A stretch of DNA of 64,000 nucleotides from positions 89,615,042 through 89,679,041 of the forward strand of contig OY979716.1 in the NCBI GenBank assembly GCA_963855995.1. Direction: 5' to 3'. Shown one piece after another: positions 1-11,340 of the stretch (its first letter is position 1; the number at the start of each line of letters is the position of its first letter). The notes under the pieces are model-generated. The model was given only the letters and a program-made list of their open reading frames with translations, did not search any database and was not told the DNA's origin. The DNA is from Muricea muricata (Eukaryota; Cnidaria; Anthozoa; Malacalcyonacea; Plexauridae). Made by a program: the position numbers and the translations under genes.

Positions 1-824
1 TGACATGTTTGGCTTGCCATAGTGATGCATCAACGTTTACATCATGTATACAGCGTTTACATCAGGAAAATATATATACATGATGCATCACAAGCTGACC
101 GCGCATTGAACTGGATCGCGCGCATCAATAAAGTTGTAGAAAGAGTAACACAAGAACAAATACACATTTTTTGAACCAAAAATATACCATCAATTAGTGG
201 GCTACCTAGGATTTTACAAACAAATACTCGTCCTTGTCCCCGTGTGGAATGGTTATTACGTAATAACAATATAGATTCTGTTGAAGATTAGTCGATAAAA
301 TTCAGTAGATTTTATGTTTTTGATTAAGTAATTACTATTGCGGCATTTTGCATGGTTTGCTCAGATAATATTTCTCGGTTTTCTTTGATGTACCGCGATG
401 ACTAATAATGTTATATTTATTCTCAAATAAATTGTGAATAACTCTCGAAAATTCTCGACTTTGAAGGCGATGTCTCGTTATTGAAAACTTCGTCAAAAGT
501 CATTAGAAACATCGAGTCCAGAAAATCCCTCCTTTTGGGTACCTATCTCTTTATAATACTTATAACTACTTATTGACGTCATGTACGTTAGTTTGACATA
601 AATATCAAAGAATGGGCGGGGAAGTTGCGAATTGCGATGGGATGCTCTGTTTGAGAAATATACCATGCACGATATATTTTTGATCAAGATTAGAACCCTA
701 TCACAATGTGACCGGTCACAAGTCACTATCGTCTGCGCATGCGCATAGAAATGGTTCTTTCATATGAAAGCATGGTGAGTTGGCGTCATTGGCGTGTGTG
801 ATCCCTTGTAAATGTCAACCTACA
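1..824. other. Intergenic, nothing recognised
   Basis: AT-rich sequence with only short open frames that resemble no family I know and lack codon structure. I see no repeat, hairpin or RNA gene here. Confidence 0.5.
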
Positions 825-826
825 TA

Positions 827-1069
827 CAATCAGTGACAAAACACTCTGGACAAAATATCAAATAACACTACACTGCTGTATATTTGACCCCCCGTGCCCC
901 CCTTTCAATGTTGAAGCGAACAATTATGACACAAAATGTTGTATACAACACCAACAACATTGTTTAGGGTGGGGGGAGGGAGAGAGCTGCTTTATCTAAG
1001 CAACTCTCTAAAAATTGTGTTACTTGTAGGTTGAGAAGCAACTGTCCAAAACAGTTTTGTCACTGATTG
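827..1069. mobile_element. MITE, Tc1/mariner-like, copy 1 (243 bp)
   Basis: Terminal inverted repeats begin CAATCAGTGACAAAAC on the left and end GTTTTGTCACTGATTG on the right. TA dinucleotides at 825-826 and 1070-1071 look like the target-site duplication typical of Tc1/mariner elements. The inside is non-coding with C-runs and G-runs. A second copy at 3277-3519 in the same orientation differs by about one base, so transposition or duplication was recent. Confidence 0.85.
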
Positions 1070-1298
1070 TATTAAAGCCATATCCTGCCAGATTGTATGG
1101 CATTGTTAAAAAATTTGGAATCTCTTGCGACGAGCAAAGAAATATCACTCCCTGTGGCTGTTGCTTTGCCGAATTTTTATGAAAGAAGTAACTATTCATT
1201 ATGTTAGGTGAACACACAATTTCGGACATTTCTAACAATATCAATTTTGTGCACGAATATTTTGTGTAAGTAAAGCGCTTATGTCAGCAAATTTATCT

Positions 1299-1701
1299 CA
1301 CGATTCCCACTCCTACTTAAGTAATAGTTATGGGGTAAAAGTATAATCAGATGAACTATTACTCAAATTTTCTCGCATTCCTTATTCGATTAACCTATAA
1401 TGAATTGACTTGGATCTTTACTTTACGTAATATCAATAATATGACATGAAAATCTATATTTTACCTCACGGTTCCCACTTTTCAAACAAAATAATGTGAG
1501 ATGTCTCACTTTACTTATTGAATAAAGTGGGAACCGTCGCTTTTAGCAGCTCGTTTCTCTGTATAGCGCTCTTTGTAAGCGTATTTAGACTATAAATGTT
1601 CATATTACTTGCACATACTCATGCCATGAATTTTATTTTTCGAAAACGATAAAATACGGTCAAATATCATGAAACGTACTGCATTAGCGTATGTGGGAAT
1701 C
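1299..1701. repeat. Nested inverted repeats beside the Tc1 relic
   Basis: CGGTTCCCACTTT at 1469-1481 is exactly inverted at 1524-1536 (AAAGTGGGAACCG). A related outer pair, ACGATTCCCAC near 1299-1310 and GTGGGAATCGT near 1690-1701, encloses it. They lie just beyond the 3' end of the broken Tc1 transposase and may be its subterminal or terminal repeats. No matching repeat was found on the other side, so the element boundary is unproven. Confidence 0.45.
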
Positions 1702-1745
1702 GTTTAAGCGGAAGCGTGTCTTGCAAACGTTTCCATAGTAATTTG

Positions 1746-2808
1746 TTAATATTTTGTTCGATACCCATTTCTCTGTAATACAGCGTTAATTCGCTTTGGC
1801 ACACTTGTAATTATATTATCTACATAATCTACAGGGATGTTATGTAAAGTTTTTATAACTCTACTTTTAAATTCCTGCCATGTCTCTCGTACAATTTGCG
1901 AATCTATAACTTGTCGCTCGAGCCCTTTTTTTGCTATATGGAACATGTTTTCGATTGGATTTAAGTCTGGAGATCTTGCTGGAATGCAGAATAATTCACA
2001 GCATTCTTTCTCTATAGCTTTGCGAGCAGCAACGTACGTTTCGTTGAGATGGATCATTGTCCATAATGAACCATTTTCGTCCACGTTTACGCGAGAACAG
2101 AAGAGGAAACTTGTTCTGTACAAACCAAGCAAAATACCTTCCGGTCATTTTCTCGTATTCCTCGACCATAACGGCTCCCTGCTTGTAGGAAATTGCAACG
2201 AGTAGGTGCAGACGTTTCCCACCAGCAAGACTTTTTGACCCTTTCGCAGTAACCTGTAAACCCTACGACCTTTTCCTCCACACCCGCCCTCTTGGAGCTA
2301 ATGCGTCACTAAGAGGCCTGGTCTTGTGAACAGAAGATACCCCGTCTAAATAGAATGCAATACTTCGAGTGAAGAAATTTGGGCTTGTCGATAGTAATTT
2401 CTTGCACTCACATGCAAATGCCTTTCGTTTCCTACGGTCACCGTTTGTTACAACTCCCTTTTTTACGTGCTGGTAGAAAGTTAAAACCAGCCGCTTTCAC
2501 CTCTCGATAAATGGTACGGTATGATATTTCGCGTGATAATAGGCCCCTTTGGGCAACCAAACGCTGAACAGTAAAGTTTGGGTCTTCATTTCGAATAGTA
2601 TTAATTGTTCTTATTAGTTTTCTTCGATCTCTGTCTGTCAGCTTCTTCGGCCTACCAATATTTTTGGGTTTAATTATGCTGCGTTTTTCCTGGACACTGT
2701 CCCTGAGAATAAGCGAAACAGGTGGTTTGGATATATTCGCCTTTTTAGCAATCACTCTGCATGAATACTTTTTTCTCGGCCAAGGAAAAGAACATATGCT
2801 CGCGTCAT
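1746..2808 (-). pseudogene. Tc1/mariner (DD34E) transposase, broken
   Basis: A cut-and-paste DNA transposase on the minus strand, in pieces. The N-terminal part (2438-2755, probably from an ATG at 2806-2808) is a helix-turn-helix paired-like domain with the linker motif GRPKKLTDRD. The catalytic core follows: YLDG (first Asp) near 2340, MDNDPSQ (second Asp) near 2046-2067, and SPDLNPIENMFH near 1930-1980 with the catalytic Glu. This order and spacing are those of Tc1-type DD34E enzymes. Reading it through requires passing a stop near 2758, a stop near 2270 and a frameshift near 2035, so it is inactive. The C-terminus ends normally at 1746. It lies between two same-orientation MITEs (827-1069, 3277-3519), which it might once have mobilised, although a TIR match was not established. 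Confidence 0.85.
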
Positions 2809-3276
2809 ATCGTAAATCCGTACATTATACTTCATAATTGTTCGCTGGGGGAAAGAACTAGCTGTAATTCATTATGAATGACGCGCCTTTTATAATACTA
2901 CCACTTCAATGCCAGGGTGGATACACAACATGACGCATAGTTTGCATAAGTATCAAATGATAAACACCCAATGATAATTGCATTTTGTCCGAAATACGTT
3001 TACGTATTTTAAAATCCAGATAAATCGAGATGTCTTCCTTGCGTTGGCGAAAAGCAAAATCACCAAGGTCCGATCAGTTGTAGTATCCAGTCGCAAAATG
3101 ACTGACGCATACATGTAAAGAAAAATCCGTGCTAATTGTATGTGTTGAACATCTCTGCGCTTTAAAACGTCCGTCAACTTAGTCATTTGCGAATACTGTC
3201 AAAAATACTCTCAAATACACGCATTTTTAACTTCAGAACTAAATTTTAATTCATTAATATAAATGAACCTCACAGA

Positions 3277-3519
3277 CAATCAGTGACAAAACACTCTGGA
3301 CAAAATATCAAATAACACTACACTGCTGTATATTTGACCTCCCGTGCCCCCCTTTCAATGTTGAAGCGAACAATTATGACACAAAATGTTGTATACAACA
3401 CCAACAACATTGTTTAGGGTGGGGGGAGGGAGAGAGCTGCTTTATCTAAGCAACTCTCTAAAAATTGTGTTACTTGTAGGTTGAGAAGCAACTGTCCAAA
3501 ACAGTTTTGTCACTGATTG
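3277..3519. mobile_element. MITE, Tc1/mariner-like, copy 2 (243 bp)
   Basis: Nearly base-for-base copy of the element at 827-1069, in the same orientation. The right flank is TA (3520-3521); the left flank is GA, so one side of the TA duplication has mutated. It abuts the 9-bp minisatellite at 3530. Confidence 0.85.
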
Positions 3520-3529
3520 TAGTCATACC

Positions 3530-3675
3530 GGTCACACTGATCACAATAGTCACACTGGTCACAATGGTCACACTGGTCACAATGGTCAAACTGGTCACAA
3601 TGGTCACAATGGTCACAATGGTCACACTGGTCACACTGGTCACAATGGTCACACTGGTCACACTGGTCACAATGG
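3530..3675. repeat. 9-bp minisatellite GGTCACAMT
   Basis: About sixteen tandem copies of GGTCACACT / GGTCACAAT, alternating irregularly, beginning within about 10 bp of the right end of the second MITE. The unit is a multiple of three, which gives spurious open frames on the minus strand (MTSVTSVTIV-type and CDHCDQCD-type). I regard these as non-coding. Confidence 0.9.
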
Positions 3676-3679
3676 ATAA

Positions 3680-4597
3680 ATAAATTTTGCATACATCAAA
3701 GTCTTCTACAGTGTTTTACAGCTATAAGATCAACTCACAGACTGCCCTCCACTGATCACATACAACATTTTATATAAATTACTTTATTATGTATAAAAAC
3801 AGAATTACATGATCTGCCTAGCATGTATAAATTAGATACCAGAAAAACTTCAAAATGGAGATGATAAAAATTCTGCTGTAATTTCATATATTGTAGATGG
3901 CAGCACCGGATCGATGTCTCGTACAGAACACATGGAATCGCCCATATACAACAGGTCCATTGGTCCAAAAATGAAATTAGGTGAAGTAGTCTTATGTGTT
4001 AGCTTGTATTGTATTAAAAAGACATACTTATTTTCTTCATTTAAACTTTTGGTTCTACATAAGATTGTTACAAACTATTTCCTTGACCATTTAAAAACAA
4101 ACTAGAGTAAAACATATCTTACAACATCCTGAACAAGCAGTGCAAGGATATCTTACACGATTTTAATATATAATTGTAATTTGAATTGTTATTTAAAATT
4201 AAATTGAAACTTCAGGGAACATCGTTAAAGGTAATACAAGATCACGTAGTTGTTTTATGCACTATCTAACCTGCTATACTAACCTGCGTGCAACCTCGAC
4301 GGTTTCGTACAAAACGTTAACCTAAGCTTTTAAAACCATATTTATTTTTGTAATATTAATTTCTGCTAGCCAATACCGTCGGCCCACGATACTTGCAAAA
4401 GTAGAAAAGTTAGAAACAAAAATCAAAGATCGTGTCTCAGTGCCCCGAGCCACGTGGCATGATGACAAAATATTTAAGTTGAAAAAAAATCTCAATTTAA
4501 AAAAAAGTGAATCCCTACATACCGTGGGCTTATTTTCAACATTCATCTCAACGTCAAGGATCTTCTTACAAAAGTTTTGACCATTCTGAAGCAATTC
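3680..4597. other. Intergenic, nothing recognised
   Basis: AT-rich sequence between two minisatellites. Open frames are short and resemble no known family. Confidence 0.45.
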
Positions 4598-7500
4598 TTG
4601 GGTTGTTGTGTTCGTTGGATCTTTTTTAATTCCGTTGGGCTGTTGGGTTGTTGGGCTGTTGTGTTTGTTGGGTCTGTTGTTTTTGTTGGATCTTTTTTAC
4701 TTCCGTTTGGCTGTTGGGCTGCTGGGTCTATTGTGTTTGTTGGGTCTGTTGTGTTCGTTGGATAGTTTTACTTCCGTTGGGCTGTTGGGTTGTTGTGTTT
4801 GTTGGGTCTGTTGTTTTTGTTAGGCCATTTTTACTTCCGTTGGGCTGTTGGGCTGTTGGGTCTGTTGTGTTTGTTGGGTCTGTTGTGTTTGTTAGATCTT
4901 TCTTACTTCCGTTGGACTGTTGGGCTGTTGGGTCTGTTGTGTTTGTTGGGTCTGTTGTGTTCGTTGGATCTTTTTTACTTCCGTTGGGCTGTTGGGTTGT
5001 TGTGTTTGCTGGGTCTGTTGTGTTCGTTGGATCTTTTTTACTTCCGTTGGGCTGTTGGGCTGTTGTGTTTGTTGGGTCTGTTGTGTTCGTTGGATCTCTT
5101 TTACTTCCGTTGGGTTGTTGGGCTGTTGTGTTTGTTGGGTCTGTTGTTTTTGTTGGATCTTTTTTACTTCCGTTGGGCTGTTGGGCTGTTGTGTTTGTTG
5201 GGTCTGTTGTGTTCGTTGGATCTTTTTTACTTCCGTTGGGCTGTTGGGTCTGTTGTGTTTGTTGGGTCTGTTGTGTTCGTTGGATCTTTTTTACTTCCGT
5301 TGGGTTGTTGGGCTGTTGGGTCTGTTGTGTTTGTTGGGTCGGTTGTGTTCGTTGGATTTTTCTTACTTCCGTTGGGCTGTTGGGTTGTTGGGCTGTTGTG
5401 TTTGTTGGGTCTATTGTGTTCGTTGGATCTTTTTTACTTCCGTTGGGCTGTTGGGCTGTTGTGTTTGTTGGGTCTGTTGTGTTCGTTGGATCTCTTTTAC
5501 TTCCGTTGGGTTGTTGGGCTGTTGTGTTTGTTGGGTCTGTTGTTTTTGTTGGATCTTTTTTACTTCCATTGGGCTGTTGGGCTGTTGTGTTTGTTGGGTC
5601 TGTTGTGTTCGTTGGATCTTTTTTACTTCCGTTGGGCTGTTGGGTTGTTGGGCTGTTGTGTTTGTTGGGTCTGTTGTGTTCGTTGGATCTCTTTTACTTC
5701 CGTTGGGTTGTTGGGCTGTTGTGTTTGTTGGGTCTGTTGTTTTTGTTGGATCTTTTTTACTTCCGTTGGGTTGTTGGGCTGTTGTGTTTGTTGGGTCTGT
5801 TGTGTTCGTTGGATCTTTTTTACTTCCGTTGGGCTGTTGGGTTGTTGGGCTGTTGTGTTTGTTGGGTCTGTTGTTTTTGTTGGATCTTTTTTACTTCCGT
5901 TGGGCTGTTGGGTTGTTGTGTTTGCTGGGTCTGTTGTGTTCGTTGGATCTTTTTTACTTCCGTTGGGCTGTTGGGTTGTTGTGTTTGCTGGGTCTGTTGT
6001 GTTCGTTGGATCTCTTTTACTTCCGTTGGGTTGTTGGGCTGTTGTGTTTGTTGGGTCTGTTGTTTTTGTTGGATCTTTTTTACTTCCGTTGGGTTGTTGG
6101 GCTGTTGTGTTTGTTGGGTCTGTTGTGTTCGTTGGATCTCTTTTACTTCCGTTGGGTTGTTGGGCTGTTGTGTTTGTTGGGTCTGTTGTTTTTGTTGGAT
6201 CTTTTTTACTTCCGTTGGGTTGTTGGGCTGTTGTGTTTGTTGGGTCTGTTGTGTTCGTTGGATCTTTTTTACTTCCGTTGGGCTGTTGGGTTGTTGGGCT
6301 GTTGTGTTTGTTGGGTCTGTTGTTTTTGTTGGATCTTTTTTACTTCCGTTGGGCTGTTGGGTTGTTGTGTTTGCTGGGTCTGTTGTGTTCGTTGGATCTT
6401 TTTTACTTCCGTTGGGCTGTTGGGTTGTTGTGTTTGCTGGGTCTGTTGTGTTCGTTGGATCTCTTTTACTTCCGTTGGGTTGTTGGGCTGTTGTGTTTGT
6501 TGGGTCTGTTGTTTTTGTTGGATCTTTTTTACTTCCGTTGGGTTGTTGGGCTGTTGTGTTTGTTGGGTCTGTTGTGTTCGTTGGATCTTTTTTACTTCCG
6601 TTGGGCTGTTGGGTTGTTGGGCTGTTGTGTTTGTTGGGTCTGTTGTTTTTGTTGGATCTTTTTTACTTCCGTTGGGCTGTTGGGTTGTTGTGTTTGCTGG
6701 GTCTGTTGTGTTCGTTGGATCTTTTTTACTTCCGTTGGGCTGTTGGGTTGTTGTGTTTGCTGGGTCTGTTGTGTTCGTTGGATCTCTTTTACTTCCGTTG
6801 GGTTGTTGGGCTGTTGTGTTTGTTGGGTCTGTTGTTTTTGTTGGATCTTTTTTACTTCCGTTGGGCTGTTGGGCTGTTGGGTCTGTTGTGTTTGTTGGGT
6901 CTGTTGTATTCGTTGGATCTTTTTTACTTCCGTTGGGCTGTTGGGTTGTTGGGCTGTTGTGTTTGTTGGGTCTGTTGTTTTTGATGGATATTTTTTACTT
7001 CAGTTGGGCTGTTGGGTCTGTTGTGTTTGTTGGGTCTGTTGTGTTCGTTGGATCTTTTTTACTTCCGTTGGGCTGTTGGGTTGTTGGGCTGTTGTGTTTG
7101 TTGGGTCTGTTGTGTTCGTTGGATCTTTTTTACTTCCGTTGGGCTGTTGTGTTTGTCCGGTCTGTTGTTTTTGTTGGATCTTTTTTACTTCCGTTGGGCT
7201 GTTGGGTCTGTTGTGTTTGTTGGGTCTTTTGTGTTCGTTGGATCTTTTTGCTTCCGTTGGGCTGTTGGGCTGTTGTGTTTGTTGGGTCTGTTGTGTTCGT
7301 TGGATCTTTTTTACTTCCGTTGGGCTGTTGGGCTGTTGGGTCTGTTGTGTTTGTTGGGTCTGTTGTGTCTGTTGTGTTCGATGGATCTTTTTTACTTCCG
7401 TTGGGCTGTTGGGTCCGTTGTGTTTGTTGGGTCGGTTGTGTTCGTTGGATTTTTCTTACTTCCGTTGGGCTGTTGGGTTGTTGGGCTGTTGGGTCTGTTG

Positions 7501-7748
7501 TGTTTGTTGGGTCGGTTGGGTTCGTTGGATTTTTCTTACTTCCGTTGGGCTGTTGGGTTGTTGGGCTGTTGGGTCTGTTGTGTTTGTTGGGTCCGCTGTT
7601 TTTGTTGGATCTTTTTTACTTCCGTTGGGCTGTTGTGTTTGTTTGGTCTGTTGTGTTCGTTGGATCGTTTTTACTTCCGTTGGGCTGTTGTGTTTGTTGG
7701 GTATGTTGTGTTCGTTGGGTCTTTTTACTTCTGTTGGGCTGTTGGGTT
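4598..7748 (+). repeat. Large G/T-rich minisatellite, open in three frames
   Basis: A 3.15-kb tandem array of roughly 45 units, each ending with GGATCTTTTTTACTTCCG and otherwise built of 8-bp words such as TTGGGCTG and TTGGGTTG. Units are mostly 63, 64, 71 or 72 bp, because one 8-bp word is gained or lost. Since 8 is not a multiple of 3, the frame changes between units. The unit nevertheless lacks stops in all three plus-strand frames, which yields overlapping open frames of 778, 986 and 1056 codons. The predicted peptides (FVGSVVFVGSF, CLLGLLCSLDL, VCWVCCVRWIF) are simply the same DNA read three ways. I treat this as satellite DNA, not a protein gene. Runs of GGG could form G-quadruplexes on the plus strand. 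A degenerate last unit in both orientations appears near 7900-7935. Confidence 0.9.
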
Positions 7749-8015
7749 AGCGCGGAAAAAATGCTTCAGCTGTTAGTGTATAATATTTTTAAAAAGAGCT
7801 ACTCGAATGCAAAAACCATCATCAATGCATTTATAGTTTTGGATGTTCCAAAACGTTCGCGCATGCGCATTTCTAACTTGCATTCATGGAAAATCCACTT
7901 CCGTTGGGCCGTTGGGCACAACAAGAAACCCAACAAAAGTATTCCACCCCTAAAACGCGACAGGTATAGTGGCTTAGAAGGAATGCTGACTTCGAGCGTT
8001 GTGGCCGATCGACAG

Positions 8016-8237
8016 GTCCTATTTGAAGTGGAAGGCGGAATGGTGGACGCAACAATGGCGCTGTTTGCGACGTATTATGTATTCATGTAGGAATACCCAG
8101 CTTCTTTGAACAATGTTTTTACGTATTTACAGAAGTGTATCTTCAAAATTCCAGATGGACGGAAACTTCCGACGTCTGTGATAACATTTGTGAACTCGTT
8201 GGACAGCAACGGAAACGCCGAAGTTGAAGATAGATGA
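8016..8237 (+). pseudogene. Relic 3' exon of an unidentified gene
   Basis: After a plausible acceptor (CGACAG) the frame reads VLFEVEGGMVDATMALFATY, meets a TAG at 8088-8090, and then continues in the same frame with EYPASLNNVFTYLQKCIF and KIPDGRKLPTSVITFVNSLD to a TGA at 8235-8237. The composition and the hydrophobic pattern on both sides of the TAG look like genuine protein, similar in style to the C-termini of large multi-exon hypothetical proteins of fish and cnidarians; I cannot name the family. The single in-frame stop makes it a pseudogene or misassembled exon. The frame also runs upstream through the minisatellite, which I consider coincidental. Confidence 0.4.
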
Positions 8238-8356
8238 ACGCTTAATTAATTGTATACACTGTATAAAACCTTCTCATGCTTATAATGTATTCTTTTCATA
8301 ATATACTTGTGCCTTGTGAATTGTTTTTGGTCTTCCCTAAAGCGTAACTAAAATTT

Positions 8357-8633
8357 CACTTGCTGGACTGCGTAAAACGTTTGTTTTACGCAATGTATTT
8401 GAGTACAAGATTACTCAAATAGATTGCGTAAAACTTACGTTTTACTCACGTTGAGTAAAGTATTCCTTTTACGCACGTTTTAGGTGTCAGTGTGAACGCA
8501 TTGCGGTTTACGCAAATTTTGAGTAAATTTTACTCAAACATCACCGGTAAAGTTACTCAAATATTATGTGTTACTGTGAACGCATTTCTTTACTCAAATT
8601 TTGAGTAAGTTTTACGCAAGGATTTTTGCAGTG
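8357..8633. mobile_element. Foldback MITE built of GCGTAAAAC / TTTACTCAAA words
   Basis: The ends are inverted: CACTTGCTGGACTGCGTAAAAC on the left against the complement of GTTTTACGCAAGGATTTTTGCAGTG on the right. The inside is a patchwork of inverted TTGAGTAAA / TTTACTCAA and GCGTAAAAC words and the phrase GTGAACGCATT twice. No coding capacity. I could not define a target-site duplication, so the superfamily is open. Confidence 0.6.
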
Positions 8634-8639
8634 TATTAG

Positions 8640-9583
8640 AGATTAAATTTAAACATAGTAGTGTTTCTTGCTTATTGTTTAATTTTTTTATTTAACAGGG
8701 TTTTTTAGGTTATTTGCATAAATATAATTATAGCTCATGCCCTCATCAACAATCAGTTGTCAATATATCAACAACCAATGGTCAATCAATAATTGGAAGG
8801 TGGACACTCTGATACAATCATTTATTCGCATTTTAGGTTGTGTAATTCTTTTGAAATTGAATGTTTCCAAGGTATATATAATCACAAAAGTATGAATGTC
8901 ACCCCCTCTTAATTTTTGATGTTCTTACGTAACACTTAGATATTCATTATTACTGTAAGATAATTACCATCCTCAATGCCAATGTCAACATCTATATGCA
9001 ACAAGTAGATAAAGGAGAATTGAGTTAGTTGCTTGATTGATGTGTACATAATGTGCATGAAATGGCAGTATAAAGGGATATTAACCAACTGCATTTATAC
9101 AATACATGTTTCTGAAAGTTACATGGATTGATGATGTATGTGCCAACATCAGCACCTGGCTTTTGAATGTTAATTCTTGTCAGTTATGTGTTTCAATCTT
9201 AAAGTTATATTTATTGTGATGTATACTTATTTCGATCTATATTGCTTGGTAAATATCCTGTATGTATGTATATCCATATATGATTCATATATATATATAT
9301 ATAATGTACATTGGTACATACATAGAGCAACCTTTAGAAATACTGGTAGCATATGTTGTATTTTATAAAGATTGTAATGAATTTCCTACAATTTGATAAT
9401 GTAATTGTCCATCCTAGACATGCAGGACAGTCTGTTATCAACCAATAAAAATGGCAAGTTACTTTACCAAGTATAGCTTCATTCTCCACTAAAAAATAAG
9501 TATGAACATAATAAGGATTATCTGGCACATACAGTTATGAGGTTTTACCATACATACATATTTGGCCTTTTGGTGTAATTTGG
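8640..9583. other. Intergenic, nothing recognised
   Basis: AT-rich sequence with a short AT microsatellite near 9280-9305. No gene-like frame. Confidence 0.45.
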
Positions 9584-9585
9584 TA

Positions 9586-9954
9586 AAGCCCCATAAAGAC
9601 GAGCAAGTTTTCCTTCACAAGTTTTATTTGCTCGTGTGTACGCCAAAAAATTGAAAATTTTTCCTTGACAAGGAGCCTGGTTTAAAAGCTAGTCCTACCA
9701 GCTTTTCGACAAGGAAACTTGCTCGTGTGAACGTGCAACAAGGAACACTTGACAAGGGAATTTTTGTTTACGTACTTAATTCGTGCGGACTCGTAAAAGT
9801 TGTCAGGAAAAAAATATTATCAAACTTCGCGTGCACAGGAACAAATAAATCCTGTCAAGGACAACTTGTCAAGGAAAACTTGTTCGTCGTACGGACGCGT
9901 AAGTGAACTCGTTAAGAAATTTGTCAAGGAAAACTTGCTCGTGTGTACGGGCTT
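9586..9954. mobile_element. Foldback MITE with TA duplication (369 bp)
   Basis: Left end AAGCCCCATAAAGACGAGCAAG and right end (reverse complement) AAGCCCGTACACACGAGCAAG match over their length, with TA at 9584-9585 and 9955-9956. The interior repeats CTTGTCAAGGAAAACTTGCTCGT-like words in both orientations. The ORF across it is not protein-like. TA duplication suggests Tc1/mariner-type mobilisation. Confidence 0.65.
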
Positions 9955-9956
9955 TA

Positions 9957-10687
9957 AAACTAAAACTACTTTAAAACAAACCAAAAATTATCATGAAACT
10001 TACTTTCCATTCCTCTTTGAATTCTATACAATGAATGGCATAAAAATAAAAGAAAATAAATTGAACAAATGCATTTAGCTATATCGTGGCCAAAAAATCC
10101 CAAACAGCAAATGTTTTTCTAAAACAATAAACTTAAATAGCAAACTTACATTATTTCCCCTCGAACAAATTTTTTTCTTTCTTGCTAGTAACCTGCAAAA
10201 TACATGAAAATATTGTCATTAGTTGGACATTAAAATTTGACTTTTAAGGGTGAACAAAAACGGCTAGCAAAAATGCAATTTACACATAAAAGTAATAACG
10301 TAAAATAATATAGACCAAAATATTAGTTTTTGAATGTGCTATTGCCAAATTTTTTCAGGGGGGGCTTGAAGGAGGGTTACATTAAAAACATGTGCGAGAA
10401 GACTTCAAAATAACGAGTATTTTATATAGTTTTAAACTAAAAATTAAACTTACCGCAGTCCAGCCGTTCAATGCAAACGCAAAACAATTTTTGCGCGCTT
10501 TTTAAAATTTTTCATCTTAGTTACCATATATAGTATCCATCTAAATGTCCAGGCGAAATATAAATATGATTGTCATATTTTAAGAAACCTACCCTTAATT
10601 TCCCAATTAATCGTTAAAGTTTGTTATATCAATGGGCTTTCTAATAACAGCTTACCAGACAAATCCACCAGGTTTTGATACTCATTA
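9957..10687. other. Intergenic, nothing recognised
   Basis: AT-rich, no gene-like frame. One sequence near 10183 (TAGTAACCTGCAAA) resembles the TAGTAACAGGCAA motif repeated further right. Confidence 0.4.
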
Positions 10688-11159
10688 AATTGATGTTAGT
10701 TTATAATAAACAGCACTTGCCAACAGCCACCCTCAAAAACATAACTATATTTTTTATAATTATGTCTAGTAACAGGCAATGACACATGTACATTATATAA
10801 ATGGCCTTCCTCACAAACACAATGATAGAAGTGTAGTCATTCCAGACACGTGTTTGTGTTAATTAGTATTTGGTTAGGTTTTGTTGTCTGCACTTCTAAA
10901 ATTGTATCTAGTAACAGGCAATTAAATTGATGTTAGTTTATAATATGAACAGCACATGTCAACAGCCACCCTCAAAAACATAACTATATTTTTTATAATT
11001 ATGTCTAGTAACAGGCAATGACACATGTATATTATATAAATGGCCTTCCTCACAAACACAATGATAGAAGTGTAGTCATTCCAGACACATGTTTGTGCTA
11101 ATTAGTATTTGGTTAGGTTTTGTTAACTGCACTTCTAAAATTGCATGTAGTAACAGGCA
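10688..11159. repeat. 236-bp tandem duplication downstream of the Helitron
   Basis: Two consecutive copies (10688-10923 and 10924-11159) more than 90% alike by eye, each starting AAATTGATGTTAGTTTATAAT. They contain four of the five TAGTAACAGGCAA motifs (10767, 10909, 11006, 11148; the fifth is at 11236). The position is 3' of the helicase coding region, so this is probably the Helitron 3' untranslated or subterminal region. Confidence 0.8.
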
Positions 11160-11340
11160 AATATATTCCCGAAAGCACACACTACAGTATATATCTGTGA
11201 TCAGTATCTTACATATACACCTCTAATATTGTGTTTAGTAACAGGCAAATTAACCTCGAAAGCACAGTATATCTGCCTAGGCACTTATATTACTGTGATA
11301 CTGGTATCACATGTGCTCAAACATTACAACTTTTCTATGA

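Noticed and set aside
1837-2205. 122-codon plus-strand ORF
   Set aside because: It is antisense to the Tc1 transposase motifs, which explain the region better.
3530-3675. CRISPR-like array
   Set aside because: Repeats are directly adjacent with no unique spacers; it is a 9-bp minisatellite in animal DNA.
4598-7748. Telomere repeat
   Set aside because: TTGGG words are telomere-like, but they are embedded in a longer degenerate unit in the middle of the sequence.
4648-8090. Three overlapping ORFs of 778-1056 codons as membrane or repeat proteins
   Set aside because: They are one stop-free minisatellite read in three frames, with length changes of 8 bp that rotate the frame.
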